NCBI RefSeq assembly: GCF_000455265.1
Contig: NZ_HG005139.1
Location: 1,764,185-1,828,184 of the forward strand
Direction: 5' to 3'
DNA: 64,000 bases
Source of the DNA: Paenibacillus antibioticophila
GTDB taxonomy: Bacteria; Bacillota; Bacilli; Paenibacillales; Paenibacillaceae
Shown here: positions 18,664-27,534 of the stretch, piece by piece
How the letters are laid out: the number at the start of each line of letters is the position of its first letter
Numbering within the stretch: position 1 is the stretch's first letter
Translations under genes and position numbers: made by a program
The notes under the pieces: generated by a model
The model's input: only the letters and a program-made list of their open reading frames with translations
Database searches by the model: none
Told to the model about the DNA's origin: nothing

Positions 18664-19646
18664 AGCTGTTTTGGAAGGAACATGTGCCCCTGATGCTGTT
18701 CTATTCGGTTCAAGTTGCATTGGTCCCTGCCCTTTATTGGCTTACCGGGGAGGGACGGCCGTTTGCGATCGTCTTATACGGTGTCCTTTTAAGTACAGTT
18801 GTGCTTGTATTATACATGATTTTTCGCTATTGCCAGCACCGGAAGCTGTATCTACGCTTGGAAGAACCGCTTGCCGCGGAGGAAGAGCTGCTCCAGCCGA
18901 TGGATGAGGCGCCGCTGTCCAATGCGGTTCATGAGCTGCTTCGCAGCTATGACAGGCATTTCAGGGACCAGCTCCGACAACAACAAAGCGGAAACGAGCA
19001 GCACCTCGCATTCATGAACCGTTGGGTGCATCAGATGAAAACGCCGATTTCCGTTATCCAACTGCTTCTGCAGGAACTGGAGGAGCCGGCAGCCGACAGC
19101 ATTCAGGAGGAACTGGATCGGTTGAGCAAAGGGCTGGAGATGGTTTTGTATACCGCCAGGCTCGACCGGTTCGAGCATGATTTCTCAGTTCAACCTGTGG
19201 AACTGCTTCAGATCGTCAATCAGGTTGTAGCCGGCAACCGCAGACTGTTTATCAGCAAGGGAATTACTCCATCACTCCAAATCAGAAAGGGTTTGAAGGT
19301 ATACACTGATGCGAAATGGCTGCGATTTTCGTTGGATCAAATTGTGGTTAATGCTTTGAAATACACCGTCGGGACAGATAAGCAGATTTCAATTTCAGCG
19401 GAGGAGCAGGGCGATTGCTGTAAACTGACCGTACAGGATCAAGGTATCGGGATTGAAAGAGAGGATTTGAACCGCGTGTTTCATCCTTACTATACAGGGG
19501 AACATGGGAGACAATATCAGGAATCTACCGGAATGGGCTTGTATTTGGTTAAAGAGGTGTGCGGGCTGCTCGGACACGAGGTTATGCTGCAATCAGAGCC
19601 GGGATCCGGTACAAGGGTAACTCTGCTGTTTAAGCATCGTACATAG
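18660..19646 (+). CDS. bceS: Intramembrane-sensing histidine kinase, BceS-like
   Basis: A 328-residue kinase with two N-terminal membrane helices (about 13-30 and 38-57) joined by only a few residues and no extracellular sensor, the hallmark of BceS-type kinases that take their signal from the partner transporter. The phospho-histidine lies in RWVHQMKTPISVIQ; ATP-binding boxes are visible as DQIVVNALKYT, VQDQGIGIE and GMGLYLVKEVC. Its ATG overlaps the regulator stop. A terminator at 19657 separates it from the transporter genes. Confidence 0.9.
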   Translation: MKLFWKEHVPLMLFYSVQVALVPALYWLTGEGRPFAIVLYGVLLSTVVLVLYMIFRYCQHRKLYLRLEEPLAAEEELLQPMDEAPLSNAVHELLRSYDRHFRDQLRQQQSGNEQHLAFMNRWVHQMKTPISVIQLLLQELEEPAADSIQEELDRLSKGLEMVLYTARLDRFEHDFSVQPVELLQIVNQVVAGNRRLFISKGITPSLQIRKGLKVYTDAKWLRFSLDQIVVNALKYTVGTDKQISISAEEQGDCCKLTVQDQGIGIEREDLNRVFHPYYTGEHGRQYQESTGMGLYLVKEVCGLLGHEVMLQSEPGSGTRVTLLFKHRT

Positions 19647-19656
19647 TTTAGGCAGG

Positions 19657-19698
19657 TAAAGAAGTGCGGAAGCCTTGATTGCTCCTGCACTTCTTTTC
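19657..19698 (+). terminator. Rho-independent terminator after bceS
   Basis: AAAGAAGTGC and GCACTTCTTT enclose a partly paired 19-nt middle and are followed by TCTG. It makes bceRS and bceAB separate units. In the leader that follows, CTTAAC and GTTAAG (around 19759-19786) form an inverted repeat that could be a BceR target, but this is weak. Confidence 0.7.
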
Positions 19699-19872
19699 TG
19701 TCTGATGAGTGGAATACAAATGATTTTTCGGCTAATCACCGAACGTAAGGCGAACATAAGCTTAACGGTGATGTAAGCTGTAGTTAAGGTAAATCGATAG
19801 TTCCTATTCCTCCGATAAGGTAGATTAATAGAGTAGGGACCAATGAACCTTTTCTTGAAAGGAATGAGAAGT

Positions 19873-20643
19873 ATGAGTATTTTGCAAGTGAAGGCACTTA
19901 ATAAAGTATACCCGGGAAAAGTTGTGACACATGCTTTAACGGATATCCATCTAACTATCGAGCAAGGGGAGTTTGTAGGTATTATGGGGCCGTCAGGCAG
20001 CGGAAAAACAACACTGCTTCACATGGTTTCCACGATTGATGAGCCTAGCTCCGGGGAGGTGCTCATTAACGGCAGCAATCCTTTTCAGCTGAGAACAAAG
20101 GAGCTGGCATTATTTCGTCGCCGGCAGCTTGGCTTTGTATTTCAGGATTTTAACCTGATGGACACCCTTACTGTTGCAGAGAATATTGTTCTTCCGCTGA
20201 CACTGGACAATTATCGACTGTCGGAGATGGAAGAGAGGCTGGGGCAAATCGCCGAGCGTTTGAACATTACATCGATATTAAACAAACGGACGTATGAAAT
20301 ATCCGGAGGGCAGCGCCAGCGGACTGCCATAGCCAGGGCGGCGATCGCGGCCCCATCGCTGCTGCTCGCGGACGAGCCCACAGGAGCGTTGGATTCAACC
20401 TCTTCGAAGGTTGTCATGGAATCGCTGGCCGACATCAATGAACAGCAGGGCACTACGCTGATGTTGGTCACTCATGATCCGGTCGCAGCCAGCTACTGCC
20501 GTCGGATTATTTTTATTAAAGACGGGCGTTTGGCTGCGGAAATTCACCGAGGCAACAACCGGCAAGCCTTTTTTCAGAAAATCATCGATACTTTGTCTTT
20601 CTGGGGAGGGAATATGAATGACTTTTCCTCAGTTCGCGTTTAA
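19873..20643 (+). CDS. bceA: ABC transporter ATPase, BceA-like
   Basis: A 256-residue nucleotide-binding subunit that powers a peptide-antibiotic detoxification transporter. Seen: Walker A GPSGSGKTTLLH, Q-loop FVFQDFNLMDTLTVAENI, signature ISGGQRQRTAIARA, Walker B LLLADEPTGALD and H-loop LVTHDP. An open frame begins at 19843; the ATG at 19873 (AAAGGA 10 bases upstream) gives the standard family start SILQVKALNKVY. It overlaps the permease gene by 26 bases. The pair would remove bacitracin-like or lantibiotic peptides from their lipid target. Confidence 0.92.
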   Translation: MSILQVKALNKVYPGKVVTHALTDIHLTIEQGEFVGIMGPSGSGKTTLLHMVSTIDEPSSGEVLINGSNPFQLRTKELALFRRRQLGFVFQDFNLMDTLTVAENIVLPLTLDNYRLSEMEERLGQIAERLNITSILNKRTYEISGGQRQRTAIARAAIAAPSLLLADEPTGALDSTSSKVVMESLADINEQQGTTLMLVTHDPVAASYCRRIIFIKDGRLAAEIHRGNNRQAFFQKIIDTLSFWGGNMNDFSSVRV

Positions 20644-22567
20644 TAATGTCAGACGCAACGGCCGTGCTTACACGGCATATTTATTAAGCAGCGCATTTAT
20701 GGTGATGATTTTTTTTACGTATGCCGTTTTCATCTATCATCCTGAAATTCAGCGGGCGCCGATGGGCAAAATGACGTTAATCTGCATGCAGGTTGCCGCG
20801 TACGCGGTGTTTATATTTGCGATCTTTTTTGTGCTCTATTCAATCAGCGCTTTTTTGAAGTCCCGCAATAAGGAGTTTGGGATTTTAATGATGCTGGGCG
20901 CACGGCCGGGACAAATTAATGGCCTGATTTTTTTGGAAAATATGATCATCGGCACAGTATCCATTGTCACCGGAATCGCCGGCGGGCTGCTGTTGTCCAA
21001 GCTGTTCTTGCTGTTCAGTACAAAAATGATCGATTTGAATGAGCTGGCCTTTTATTGGCCGGTGAAGGCAATGGTGCTGACAGCGGGCTGCTTTGTTGCT
21101 TTATTTATGGCGATATCACTATTTACGCTGCTGTTTATTCGCAAAAACCGGGTGCTGGAGCTTTTGAAGGGCAGCAGCAGGCCGAAGCGGGAGCCGAAAG
21201 CTTCGATTTGGCTTTCCGTATTGGGCGTGGTTTTGCTGAGTATTGGTTTTGTGGTCCTTAGCAAGGACACTCTATCTCCGAAAGTCCTGATGATCGCCGC
21301 TTTTTCCGGCATTTTCGGCACGCACCTCTTTTACTCCCAGCTGTCAGTTCTCCTCATTCGTTTGCTCAAACGAAATCGAAAACGTGTATGGCGCGGCACT
21401 AATTTGCTGTGGATTTCCGAGATCAGCTATAAGCTGAAGGATCATGCCAGAATGCTGTTTCTGGTGACGGTTGTTACTTCAATCGCTAGCATAAGCGCAG
21501 GTTTTGTACTGGCCGTTGATCAAGACAACAAGCAGCAGTTTATGAATAATAAATTTGCTCTCACGTATAACGTATTTCAGCCAAAGCATATCGATGAAGA
21601 ACTGGCGACTATTGAGAAATTAATGCAGGAATCAGGCATCGCTTTTGAGCGATTTCGGATAGACTCTATTCTCGCGGGGCTGCAGAATTACGCTCACGAC
21701 CCAACAACTGGCAGCGATGTAGAGTTTGTTCGGGTAAGTCAGTTTAATGAGCTGGCGATTTTGCTGGAGTTACCGCCGCTGGAGAATCTGCCGAAGCAAG
21801 CGGCTGTGGCGGTTTATCCGGACGCAAAACGTTTGCCCAGGCCATTAAAGTTTGAGGGAACCGAGTCCAGCATTACGATTGTACAGGAAATCAGTATGCC
21901 CCAGCTGGGAGGCGTTAGTGATGCAGGGGTTATGCTCATTGTTGAGGATGCTTTTTTTAACCAATTATCGGCTGATTTACATAGCAGACCAACGTATTTC
22001 TATTCTGTACCTTCCTGGGCACAGCTTCCCTCGCGGCAAGATGAGCAATCCGAGATCGGTACAAAGCTGTACACATGGAATCAGAAGCAAATGGACAAGA
22101 CCCGGGGCAGTGTCGAAGGTTGTCCCAATTGTGCAAACTTTTTGACGGTTCGTTCCTCCAAGTATTGGAGCACGAAAGATACGACCTCGGTGCTCAGCTT
22201 TATTGGGGTTTTTATCACATTAATATTCTCGATTTCGACGGCAAGCTTTTTGTATTTTAAGCTTTATACGGAGCTATCCGCCGACAGCCGAACGTACCAT
22301 GCACTTTCCAAGATCGGACTGAGCAGCAGTGAGATGAGCGCGGCGGCTACGAAGCAAATTGCTTGTATCTTTTTTATACCGATTCCGGTATCCACGATAC
22401 AAGCGCTTGTGGTTTTGAAGTCTGTAATGGGCTATATGAGGATCTCACATGTCTATGTCTATAAGGCTACTTTTACAGTGGCGCTGGCTTATTTGGCCGC
22501 CCAGACCGTCTACTTTGTCATTGCGAGATCGCGTTATGTGAAAGCTTTACAGAAAATGATGGTCTAA
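20618..22567 (+). CDS. bceB: ABC transporter permease, BceB-like
   Basis: A 649-residue permease of the FtsX-like Bce group: ten hydrophobic segments, with a large extracellular domain between helices VII and VIII (about residues 310-520) that binds the peptide and sets specificity. The start TFPQFAFNNVRRNGRAYTAYLLSSAF is typical. The ATG sits inside bceA behind GGGAGGG. The extracellular domain holds a CPNC pair (around residue 505), which is unusual and may form a disulfide. The last 62 bp of the gene recur at 25583-25644. Confidence 0.92.
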   Translation: MTFPQFAFNNVRRNGRAYTAYLLSSAFMVMIFFTYAVFIYHPEIQRAPMGKMTLICMQVAAYAVFIFAIFFVLYSISAFLKSRNKEFGILMMLGARPGQINGLIFLENMIIGTVSIVTGIAGGLLLSKLFLLFSTKMIDLNELAFYWPVKAMVLTAGCFVALFMAISLFTLLFIRKNRVLELLKGSSRPKREPKASIWLSVLGVVLLSIGFVVLSKDTLSPKVLMIAAFSGIFGTHLFYSQLSVLLIRLLKRNRKRVWRGTNLLWISEISYKLKDHARMLFLVTVVTSIASISAGFVLAVDQDNKQQFMNNKFALTYNVFQPKHIDEELATIEKLMQESGIAFERFRIDSILAGLQNYAHDPTTGSDVEFVRVSQFNELAILLELPPLENLPKQAAVAVYPDAKRLPRPLKFEGTESSITIVQEISMPQLGGVSDAGVMLIVEDAFFNQLSADLHSRPTYFYSVPSWAQLPSRQDEQSEIGTKLYTWNQKQMDKTRGSVEGCPNCANFLTVRSSKYWSTKDTTSVLSFIGVFITLIFSISTASFLYFKLYTELSADSRTYHALSKIGLSSSEMSAAATKQIACIFFIPIPVSTIQALVVLKSVMGYMRISHVYVYKATFTVALAYLAAQTVYFVIARSRYVKALQKMMV

Positions 22568-22623
22568 ACAACTGCCAGGCTTTATGGGAAAATTGAATCA
22601 TTTTTTCAAATGGGGGAATTAGT

Positions 22624-24099
22624 TTGGGCAAGTTCAAGTTAACATCTATGCTGCTTATAGGTTTACTAATGATTGGGTTGGCAGGTTGTACAAGCTTGCC
22701 GGCGGCAAACACTGTAAAGTTGAAGGTGATGACTTACGAGAAAGAAAACAGATACTTTAATCATCAATACGGTGATATGTTCCATGCCGAGAACGGTTCG
22801 ATTAAGATTCAGCTTGTTAGGCCCAAAAGTGTGGAACTTGAGAAGACGGCTTCGAACTATGTGGAGACTCTTAAGCAGTCTATCGAACAAGAACAACTGG
22901 ATGTTCTTTACCTAAGTATTGATGATTATAAGCGGTTATCAGCTGCAGGGTTCCTGTTAGATCTTGAACCGCTAGTGGCGCGGGATCACTACAATATCGA
23001 CACGATTTATCCTTCGATCATCAACTTTCTTAGGGAACAAGGCGGCGGGAAGTTGTATGGGTTTGCGCCCACATTCCAGCGACAAGTCATCTTTTACAAT
23101 ATGGACCTGTTTGAGCAATATGGAATTGAGCCGCCACACGACGGGATGACTTGGCAAGAGCTGATCGACTTAGCAGGACGATTTCCAACCGATGGGGATG
23201 AGCAGTCCAGGATATACGGGGGATTCACGAGTTTCGGGTTAGACAAAGAAAGCCCTCTAAGAGAGTTAGGTACGCGGATAGGTTTATCTATGGGATTAAA
23301 GGCAGTTAACCTTGATACAATGCAAGTTACAGTGGATACAGAAGGCTGGAAGCAAGCGTACGAACAAGCTCAAAAAGCATTATCTACAAATGCCCTCTAC
23401 AAGGGGGAATTTAACACGGATGAAGATTTCGATGAACAGCAACTTTTTGCTAAGGGGCGGCAAGCGATGTTGATCGCTGAAGAACCTAGCTGGGCTTATA
23501 GTGTACTTGACTATATAAAAAGTGGTAAATCAGGGGTTAAGCCATTTAGAGTAGGTATTGCGGTTGGTCCAGTGGATCCGTCCAACCGAGAAATAACAAG
23601 AGATCTCAATTTGGGTAATGACTATGTATATGCGATTCGTGCCAGTTCCTCCAATATAGATGCTGCATGGGAATTGTTGAAGTTTATGCAGGGGAATGAG
23701 ATTGCCAGCAAATTGGCGAGAAGACCTGATCATGGCATCCCTTCACGCATGGGTCAAACAAGCGATTATTATGGGATTAACCTGGATGGATTCTATCACT
23801 TAACCTCTTTGCCACTGAGTAATTACTATGATGATCCTGATAGTGGTATGATTACGGATGAATTCAAAGAAAAATATGAGGAGATTATGTATCGTGAATG
23901 GACCCAAGTAGAGAGGTCTCAAAAATCCCTTGATGAAGCGCTACAGACGATTCAGCGAGATGCACAAGTCGCCCTTGATGAAGCGAACCTTGCCAGGAAG
24001 GTTAATGAAAAAAATGGAGGGAAAGAGCCGGACAAAAGCATGGCAAAGGAAAAGATGACCATCAATTGGGATGATTTCAAGACAGTGCCTTTTAAATGA
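22624..24099 (+). CDS. Extracellular solute-binding lipoprotein, family 1
   Basis: A 491-residue lipoprotein with a TTG start (GGGGGA six bases upstream). The signal peptide KLTSMLLIGLLMIGLAGC ends in a lipobox, so Cys21 is the lipid anchor. The body has the periplasmic-binding fold of family 1: QGGGKLYGFAPTFQRQVIFYNMDLFEQYGIEPP, then DGMTWQELIDLAGRFP. Such proteins normally feed a sugar ABC importer, but no permease gene is near. It directly follows bceB, and the C-terminal helix (SQKSLDEALQTIQRDAQ) matches its neighbour. A role with the Bce system, for instance as a peptide decoy or sensor, is only an idea. Confidence 0.82.
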   Translation: MGKFKLTSMLLIGLLMIGLAGCTSLPAANTVKLKVMTYEKENRYFNHQYGDMFHAENGSIKIQLVRPKSVELEKTASNYVETLKQSIEQEQLDVLYLSIDDYKRLSAAGFLLDLEPLVARDHYNIDTIYPSIINFLREQGGGKLYGFAPTFQRQVIFYNMDLFEQYGIEPPHDGMTWQELIDLAGRFPTDGDEQSRIYGGFTSFGLDKESPLRELGTRIGLSMGLKAVNLDTMQVTVDTEGWKQAYEQAQKALSTNALYKGEFNTDEDFDEQQLFAKGRQAMLIAEEPSWAYSVLDYIKSGKSGVKPFRVGIAVGPVDPSNREITRDLNLGNDYVYAIRASSSNIDAAWELLKFMQGNEIASKLARRPDHGIPSRMGQTSDYYGINLDGFYHLTSLPLSNYYDDPDSGMITDEFKEKYEEIMYREWTQVERSQKSLDEALQTIQRDAQVALDEANLARKVNEKNGGKEPDKSMAKEKMTINWDDFKTVPFK

Positions 24100-24131
24100 C
24101 TATGCTGCATGTTGAGCGGAGATAGGAGACG

Positions 24132-25565
24132 ATGATGAACAGATCATGGTTGCAAGTAGTTACGATGTTTGTTGTTAGTTGCCTGTTAGTAGTAGGTTGT
24201 ACAAGTGAATCTAAGGGTCCAATTGAACCAACGATGGAATCAAAGAAGAATCAAGAGACGACTACGCTTAAGGTCATCTATCCGGATTCAGAATTATTCT
24301 ACAAGCAATATGGGGATGGGTTCACCACACTTCATAATCATATCCAATTTGAAGTCATCAGCGATGCAGACATTTATAAGGATATGGGGGACAAGACGAA
24401 GGAAGAGGTGTATGCCCAGTTTATTGAGGAAGAACAGCCGGATATCTTGATTCTGGATGCTCATCAGTTTAAAAATCAAATTAACGATGGAAACCTGACT
24501 GAACTTGATTCGCTTAGTACTAGAGATAACTATAATCTGGATGGGTTTGTTCCCGGTCTCGTTGATCAACTTAGAGAAATAGGCGGTGGTGAATTGTATG
24601 GGCTTACTCCGTCGTTCTCGAACAAGGCGATATTTTATAACAAGGACCTGTTTAAGAAAAATGGCATAGAGTTGCCAGCTGATGGAATGAGTTGGTACGA
24701 CATCATTGATCTGGCCCGCCATTTTCCTACTGGAGGGGATAAACAATCTCGAATTTATGGATATAGCGGTGGAGAAGTGTATGAAGCCCCTATGGATCTA
24801 GTTACACTGATTGATAAGATGAGCCGGGCTGAAGGGTTGTCGATCGTGAATACAAATACGATGCAGGTGACCATTGATACAGATGCGTGGAAGAAAGTGA
24901 TTCAGACCGCTATCAAGGCAGACCAATCGGGAGCTATTTTTAATTCCATGGATGAATTATTCACCAGTGGAACAATTGAGGAGTTTTATGACAGCCAACA
25001 ATTTCTCATGGGGCGTTCCGCTATGCATATTGGATCTGTAACGTCGCTAGCACTTATGGATCATTTCAAGAATGATTTGAACGATGATGTACCCTTTGAA
25101 CTCGGGATTGCCGCTGGACCCGTCGATCCCCTTGATCCTACATCGACTTATGTAACTCCAGGTGATATATTCGCTATTAATATAGCATCAGTTCATCAAG
25201 ATACAGCATGGGAATTTATGAAGTATGTGTGCGGTGAAGATTATGCTCGTGCCAGCTCCGAATCCAATGAATTGTTGTTAGGCCAGCAACTGTTATTAAG
25301 TCGATCCGGATATATGACTGACTATGAAGGAATCAGTTTAGAGCCGTTCTATCAGTTAAAATCAAAATTTCCAAGGCGTAGTGATGATTGGTACAAGCTG
25401 CCTGATCAATTCTTCAACGATTTTGCTGCGATCTTAAGTCGAGAACTAGAACTTGTGAAAAAAGGACAAAAATCCCTTGATGAAGCGGTAGCAACCGTAA
25501 AGTCCGAAGCGCAAGCGGTGCTTGATCAAGCTGCATATGAAATGAAATTAATGGAGTCAACTTAG
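24132..25565 (+). CDS. Extracellular solute-binding lipoprotein, family 1 (paralogue)
   Basis: A 477-residue paralogue of the preceding protein. Signal peptide WLQVVTMFVVSCLLVVGC, lipobox VVGC, then the same landmarks: IGGGELYGLTPSFSNKAIFYNKDLFKKNGIELP, DGMSWYDIIDLARHFP, and the tail GQKSLDEAVATVKSEAQ. Two ATGs (24132, 24135) follow AGGAGACG. It lies 32 bases after the first lipoprotein gene, so they form one unit. No ABC permease or ATPase for sugar uptake accompanies them. Downstream is a duplicated bceB end, then a bidirectional terminator. Confidence 0.82.
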   Translation: MMNRSWLQVVTMFVVSCLLVVGCTSESKGPIEPTMESKKNQETTTLKVIYPDSELFYKQYGDGFTTLHNHIQFEVISDADIYKDMGDKTKEEVYAQFIEEEQPDILILDAHQFKNQINDGNLTELDSLSTRDNYNLDGFVPGLVDQLREIGGGELYGLTPSFSNKAIFYNKDLFKKNGIELPADGMSWYDIIDLARHFPTGGDKQSRIYGYSGGEVYEAPMDLVTLIDKMSRAEGLSIVNTNTMQVTIDTDAWKKVIQTAIKADQSGAIFNSMDELFTSGTIEEFYDSQQFLMGRSAMHIGSVTSLALMDHFKNDLNDDVPFELGIAAGPVDPLDPTSTYVTPGDIFAINIASVHQDTAWEFMKYVCGEDYARASSESNELLLGQQLLLSRSGYMTDYEGISLEPFYQLKSKFPRRSDDWYKLPDQFFNDFAAILSRELELVKKGQKSLDEAVATVKSEAQAVLDQAAYEMKLMEST

Positions 25566-25582
25566 TAGTAAGTATGAACATA

Positions 25583-25644
25583 CTACTTTATCATTGCGAG
25601 ATCACGTTATGTCAAAGCTTTACAGAGAACGATGGTGTAAACAA
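25583..25644 (+). pseudogene. Duplicated 3' end of bceB
   Basis: CATTGCGAGATCACGTTATG, CAAAGCTTTACAGA and GATGGTGTAAACAA repeat the last 62 bp of bceB (22510-22571) with about six substitutions. It has no open frame of its own upstream. The copy shows that the two lipoprotein genes came to lie between two bceB ends, by insertion or by recombination between bceB copies. Confidence 0.8.
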
Positions 25645-25685
25645 AGAACAGCACTTCGTCCAATGGACTAGGTGCTGTTCTTTTT
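25645..25685. terminator. Bidirectional terminator
   Basis: AAGAACAGCAC and GTGCTGTTCTT flank a 17-nt loop with T-runs on both sides. It separates the lipoprotein genes from the convergent ABC exporter genes, and presumably once followed bceB directly. Confidence 0.8.
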
Positions 25686-25700
25686 CGAGGCAACAAGGCC

Positions 25701-27470
25701 TTAGGATGCCTGCTCGAACTGGCTGTTGTACAGTTCAGCATAGAAGCCGTTCCTAGCCAGCAGCTCGTCATGGCTGCCGCTCTCGAGAATATCGCCATCC
25801 TTCAGCACGAGTATTACGTCGGCATTCTTGATGGTAGAGAGGCGGTGAGCGATAACAAAGGAGGTTCTGCCCTCCATGAGCTTATCCATGGCTTGCTGGA
25901 TCAGAAGCTCTGTGCGAGTATCCACCGAGCTGGTCGCTTCATCAAGGATGAGCATTGGCGCATCCTTGAGCATCGCACGGGCAATCGTGAGCTGCTGCTT
26001 CTGACCGGCTGACAGATTAACTCTGTCGTTCAGCACGGTATCGTATCCGGAGCTCAAGGTCTGGATGAAATGATGCAGGCCAACGGAGCGGCAAGCATCT
26101 TCAATTTGCTTATCGGTAACCCCTGTCTTGTTATAGACAAGATTCTCACGAATCGTGCCCTCAAACAGCCAGGTATCCTGAAGAACCATGCAGAACAGAT
26201 CATGCACATTCTCTCTGGTCAGACTGCTGATCGGCTTGTCATCGATGTAGATTTCACCGCCGTTAATTTCATTAAAGCGTATGAGCAGGTTGACAAGGGT
26301 TGTTTTCCCTGCACCTGTCGGGCCGACGATGGCGATCTTTTGACCAGGCATAACCTCGGTTGAGAAGTCCTTGATCACCGGTTTGTCCGTGTTTTCGTAA
26401 GTAAACTGTACATGGTCAAATTTCACTTTACCTACTGCGGTATCGAGACGCTCGCTCTTATGCGCTTCATTGTCCATTTCTTCCGCTTCCAGAAATTCAA
26501 AGACGCGCTTGCTGGCGGCTGAAGCCGACTGTAAGCTCTGCGCTGCCTGAGCAATCTGGGAGAGGGGTTGAGTAAAGTACCGTACATACATGATAAAGGC
26601 AACGATAACACCGAAGGATATTTTTCCGTTCATGGCCATAACCGCACCGACGACGCAGACAGCTACGAAGCCAAGGTTCCCGATAAACATCATAATCGGC
26701 ATCATCAGACCGGAGAGGAACTGCGCCTTGAATGCACTGTCTTTCAGGTTGTCATTCAGGCTCTCGAATTCAGTACGCATACGATCTTCGCCATTATAAG
26801 CCTTCACGACGGTATGCCCAGTGTATACTTCTTCGACGTGACCGTTGATTTTACCTAAATACTCTTGTTGACTTAAAAAAAACTGTTGGGATTTCTTCAT
26901 AATGACCGACATCAGGCCGAAACCAATCAGGGTAGCTATAATTGCAGTAACCGTCATAATTACGTTTGTCTTCAGCATCATAACAAGGGATCCGACCAGC
27001 ATGGCGACGGCTGTGACCAGTGTCCCGATGCTTTGGTTCATTGCTTGCCCAATCGTATCAACGTCGTTGGTTACCCGGGACAGAATATCGCCGGTAGTCG
27101 ACTTGTTATAGTAAGAGATCGGAAGCCGATTGATCTTGTGCGAGATATCGGCTCTTAATTTCTTGGAGACGCGTTGGGTGACGATCGACATGATAATCCC
27201 TTGCATCATCGACAACAGGGTGCCAAGCGCATAAATAAATACAAGGAAGAGCCCGATTGAAGTAACTTCCTTCATATCAATGCCATTAACTAGGCCGGCG
27301 GTAATTAAATCCGTCATTTCGGAGAGCTTATCCGGCCCGAGCAGGGTCAATACGGTACCGATTGCCGCACTTAGAATGGCGATCACAATGACAGGGATAT
27401 GACTTTTACAATAACGGAGAAGCTTGCCCCAGGTGTTGGATTGATTTGACTTCTCTTTGTTCTTGCTCAT
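25701..27470 (-). CDS. ABC exporter subunit with canonical ATPase site
   Basis: A 589-residue half-transporter: six membrane helices (residues 20-330) and an ATPase domain (from about 360). Seen: Walker A GPTGAGKTTLVN, signature NLSAGQKQQLTIARA (Ala in place of the usual second-position Gly), Walker B MLILDEATSSVD with the catalytic Glu, and H-loop IAHRLSTI. It would pair with the product of the gene before it, which has a degenerate ATPase site, to form a heterodimeric multidrug exporter of the YheIH/LmrCD/BmrCD kind. The start overlaps the expected stop of the partner by one base. The long plus-strand open frames across this gene are shadows. Confidence 0.9.
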   Translation of the reverse strand: MSKNKEKSNQSNTWGKLLRYCKSHIPVIVIAILSAAIGTVLTLLGPDKLSEMTDLITAGLVNGIDMKEVTSIGLFLVFIYALGTLLSMMQGIIMSIVTQRVSKKLRADISHKINRLPISYYNKSTTGDILSRVTNDVDTIGQAMNQSIGTLVTAVAMLVGSLVMMLKTNVIMTVTAIIATLIGFGLMSVIMKKSQQFFLSQQEYLGKINGHVEEVYTGHTVVKAYNGEDRMRTEFESLNDNLKDSAFKAQFLSGLMMPIMMFIGNLGFVAVCVVGAVMAMNGKISFGVIVAFIMYVRYFTQPLSQIAQAAQSLQSASAASKRVFEFLEAEEMDNEAHKSERLDTAVGKVKFDHVQFTYENTDKPVIKDFSTEVMPGQKIAIVGPTGAGKTTLVNLLIRFNEINGGEIYIDDKPISSLTRENVHDLFCMVLQDTWLFEGTIRENLVYNKTGVTDKQIEDACRSVGLHHFIQTLSSGYDTVLNDRVNLSAGQKQQLTIARAMLKDAPMLILDEATSSVDTRTELLIQQAMDKLMEGRTSFVIAHRLSTIKNADVILVLKDGDILESGSHDELLARNGFYAELYNSQFEQAS

Positions 27471-27534
27471 TATGCCAGCTCCTCCTTCGAAAGTTGTGAA
27501 TAAGCAATCTCTTGGTACACATCACAGGATTCCA

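Noticed and set aside
19698..19872. BceR binding box before bceA
   Set aside because: Only a 6-bp inverted repeat (CTTAAC/GTTAAG) was found; the known TNACA-N4-TGTAA type pattern was not clear.
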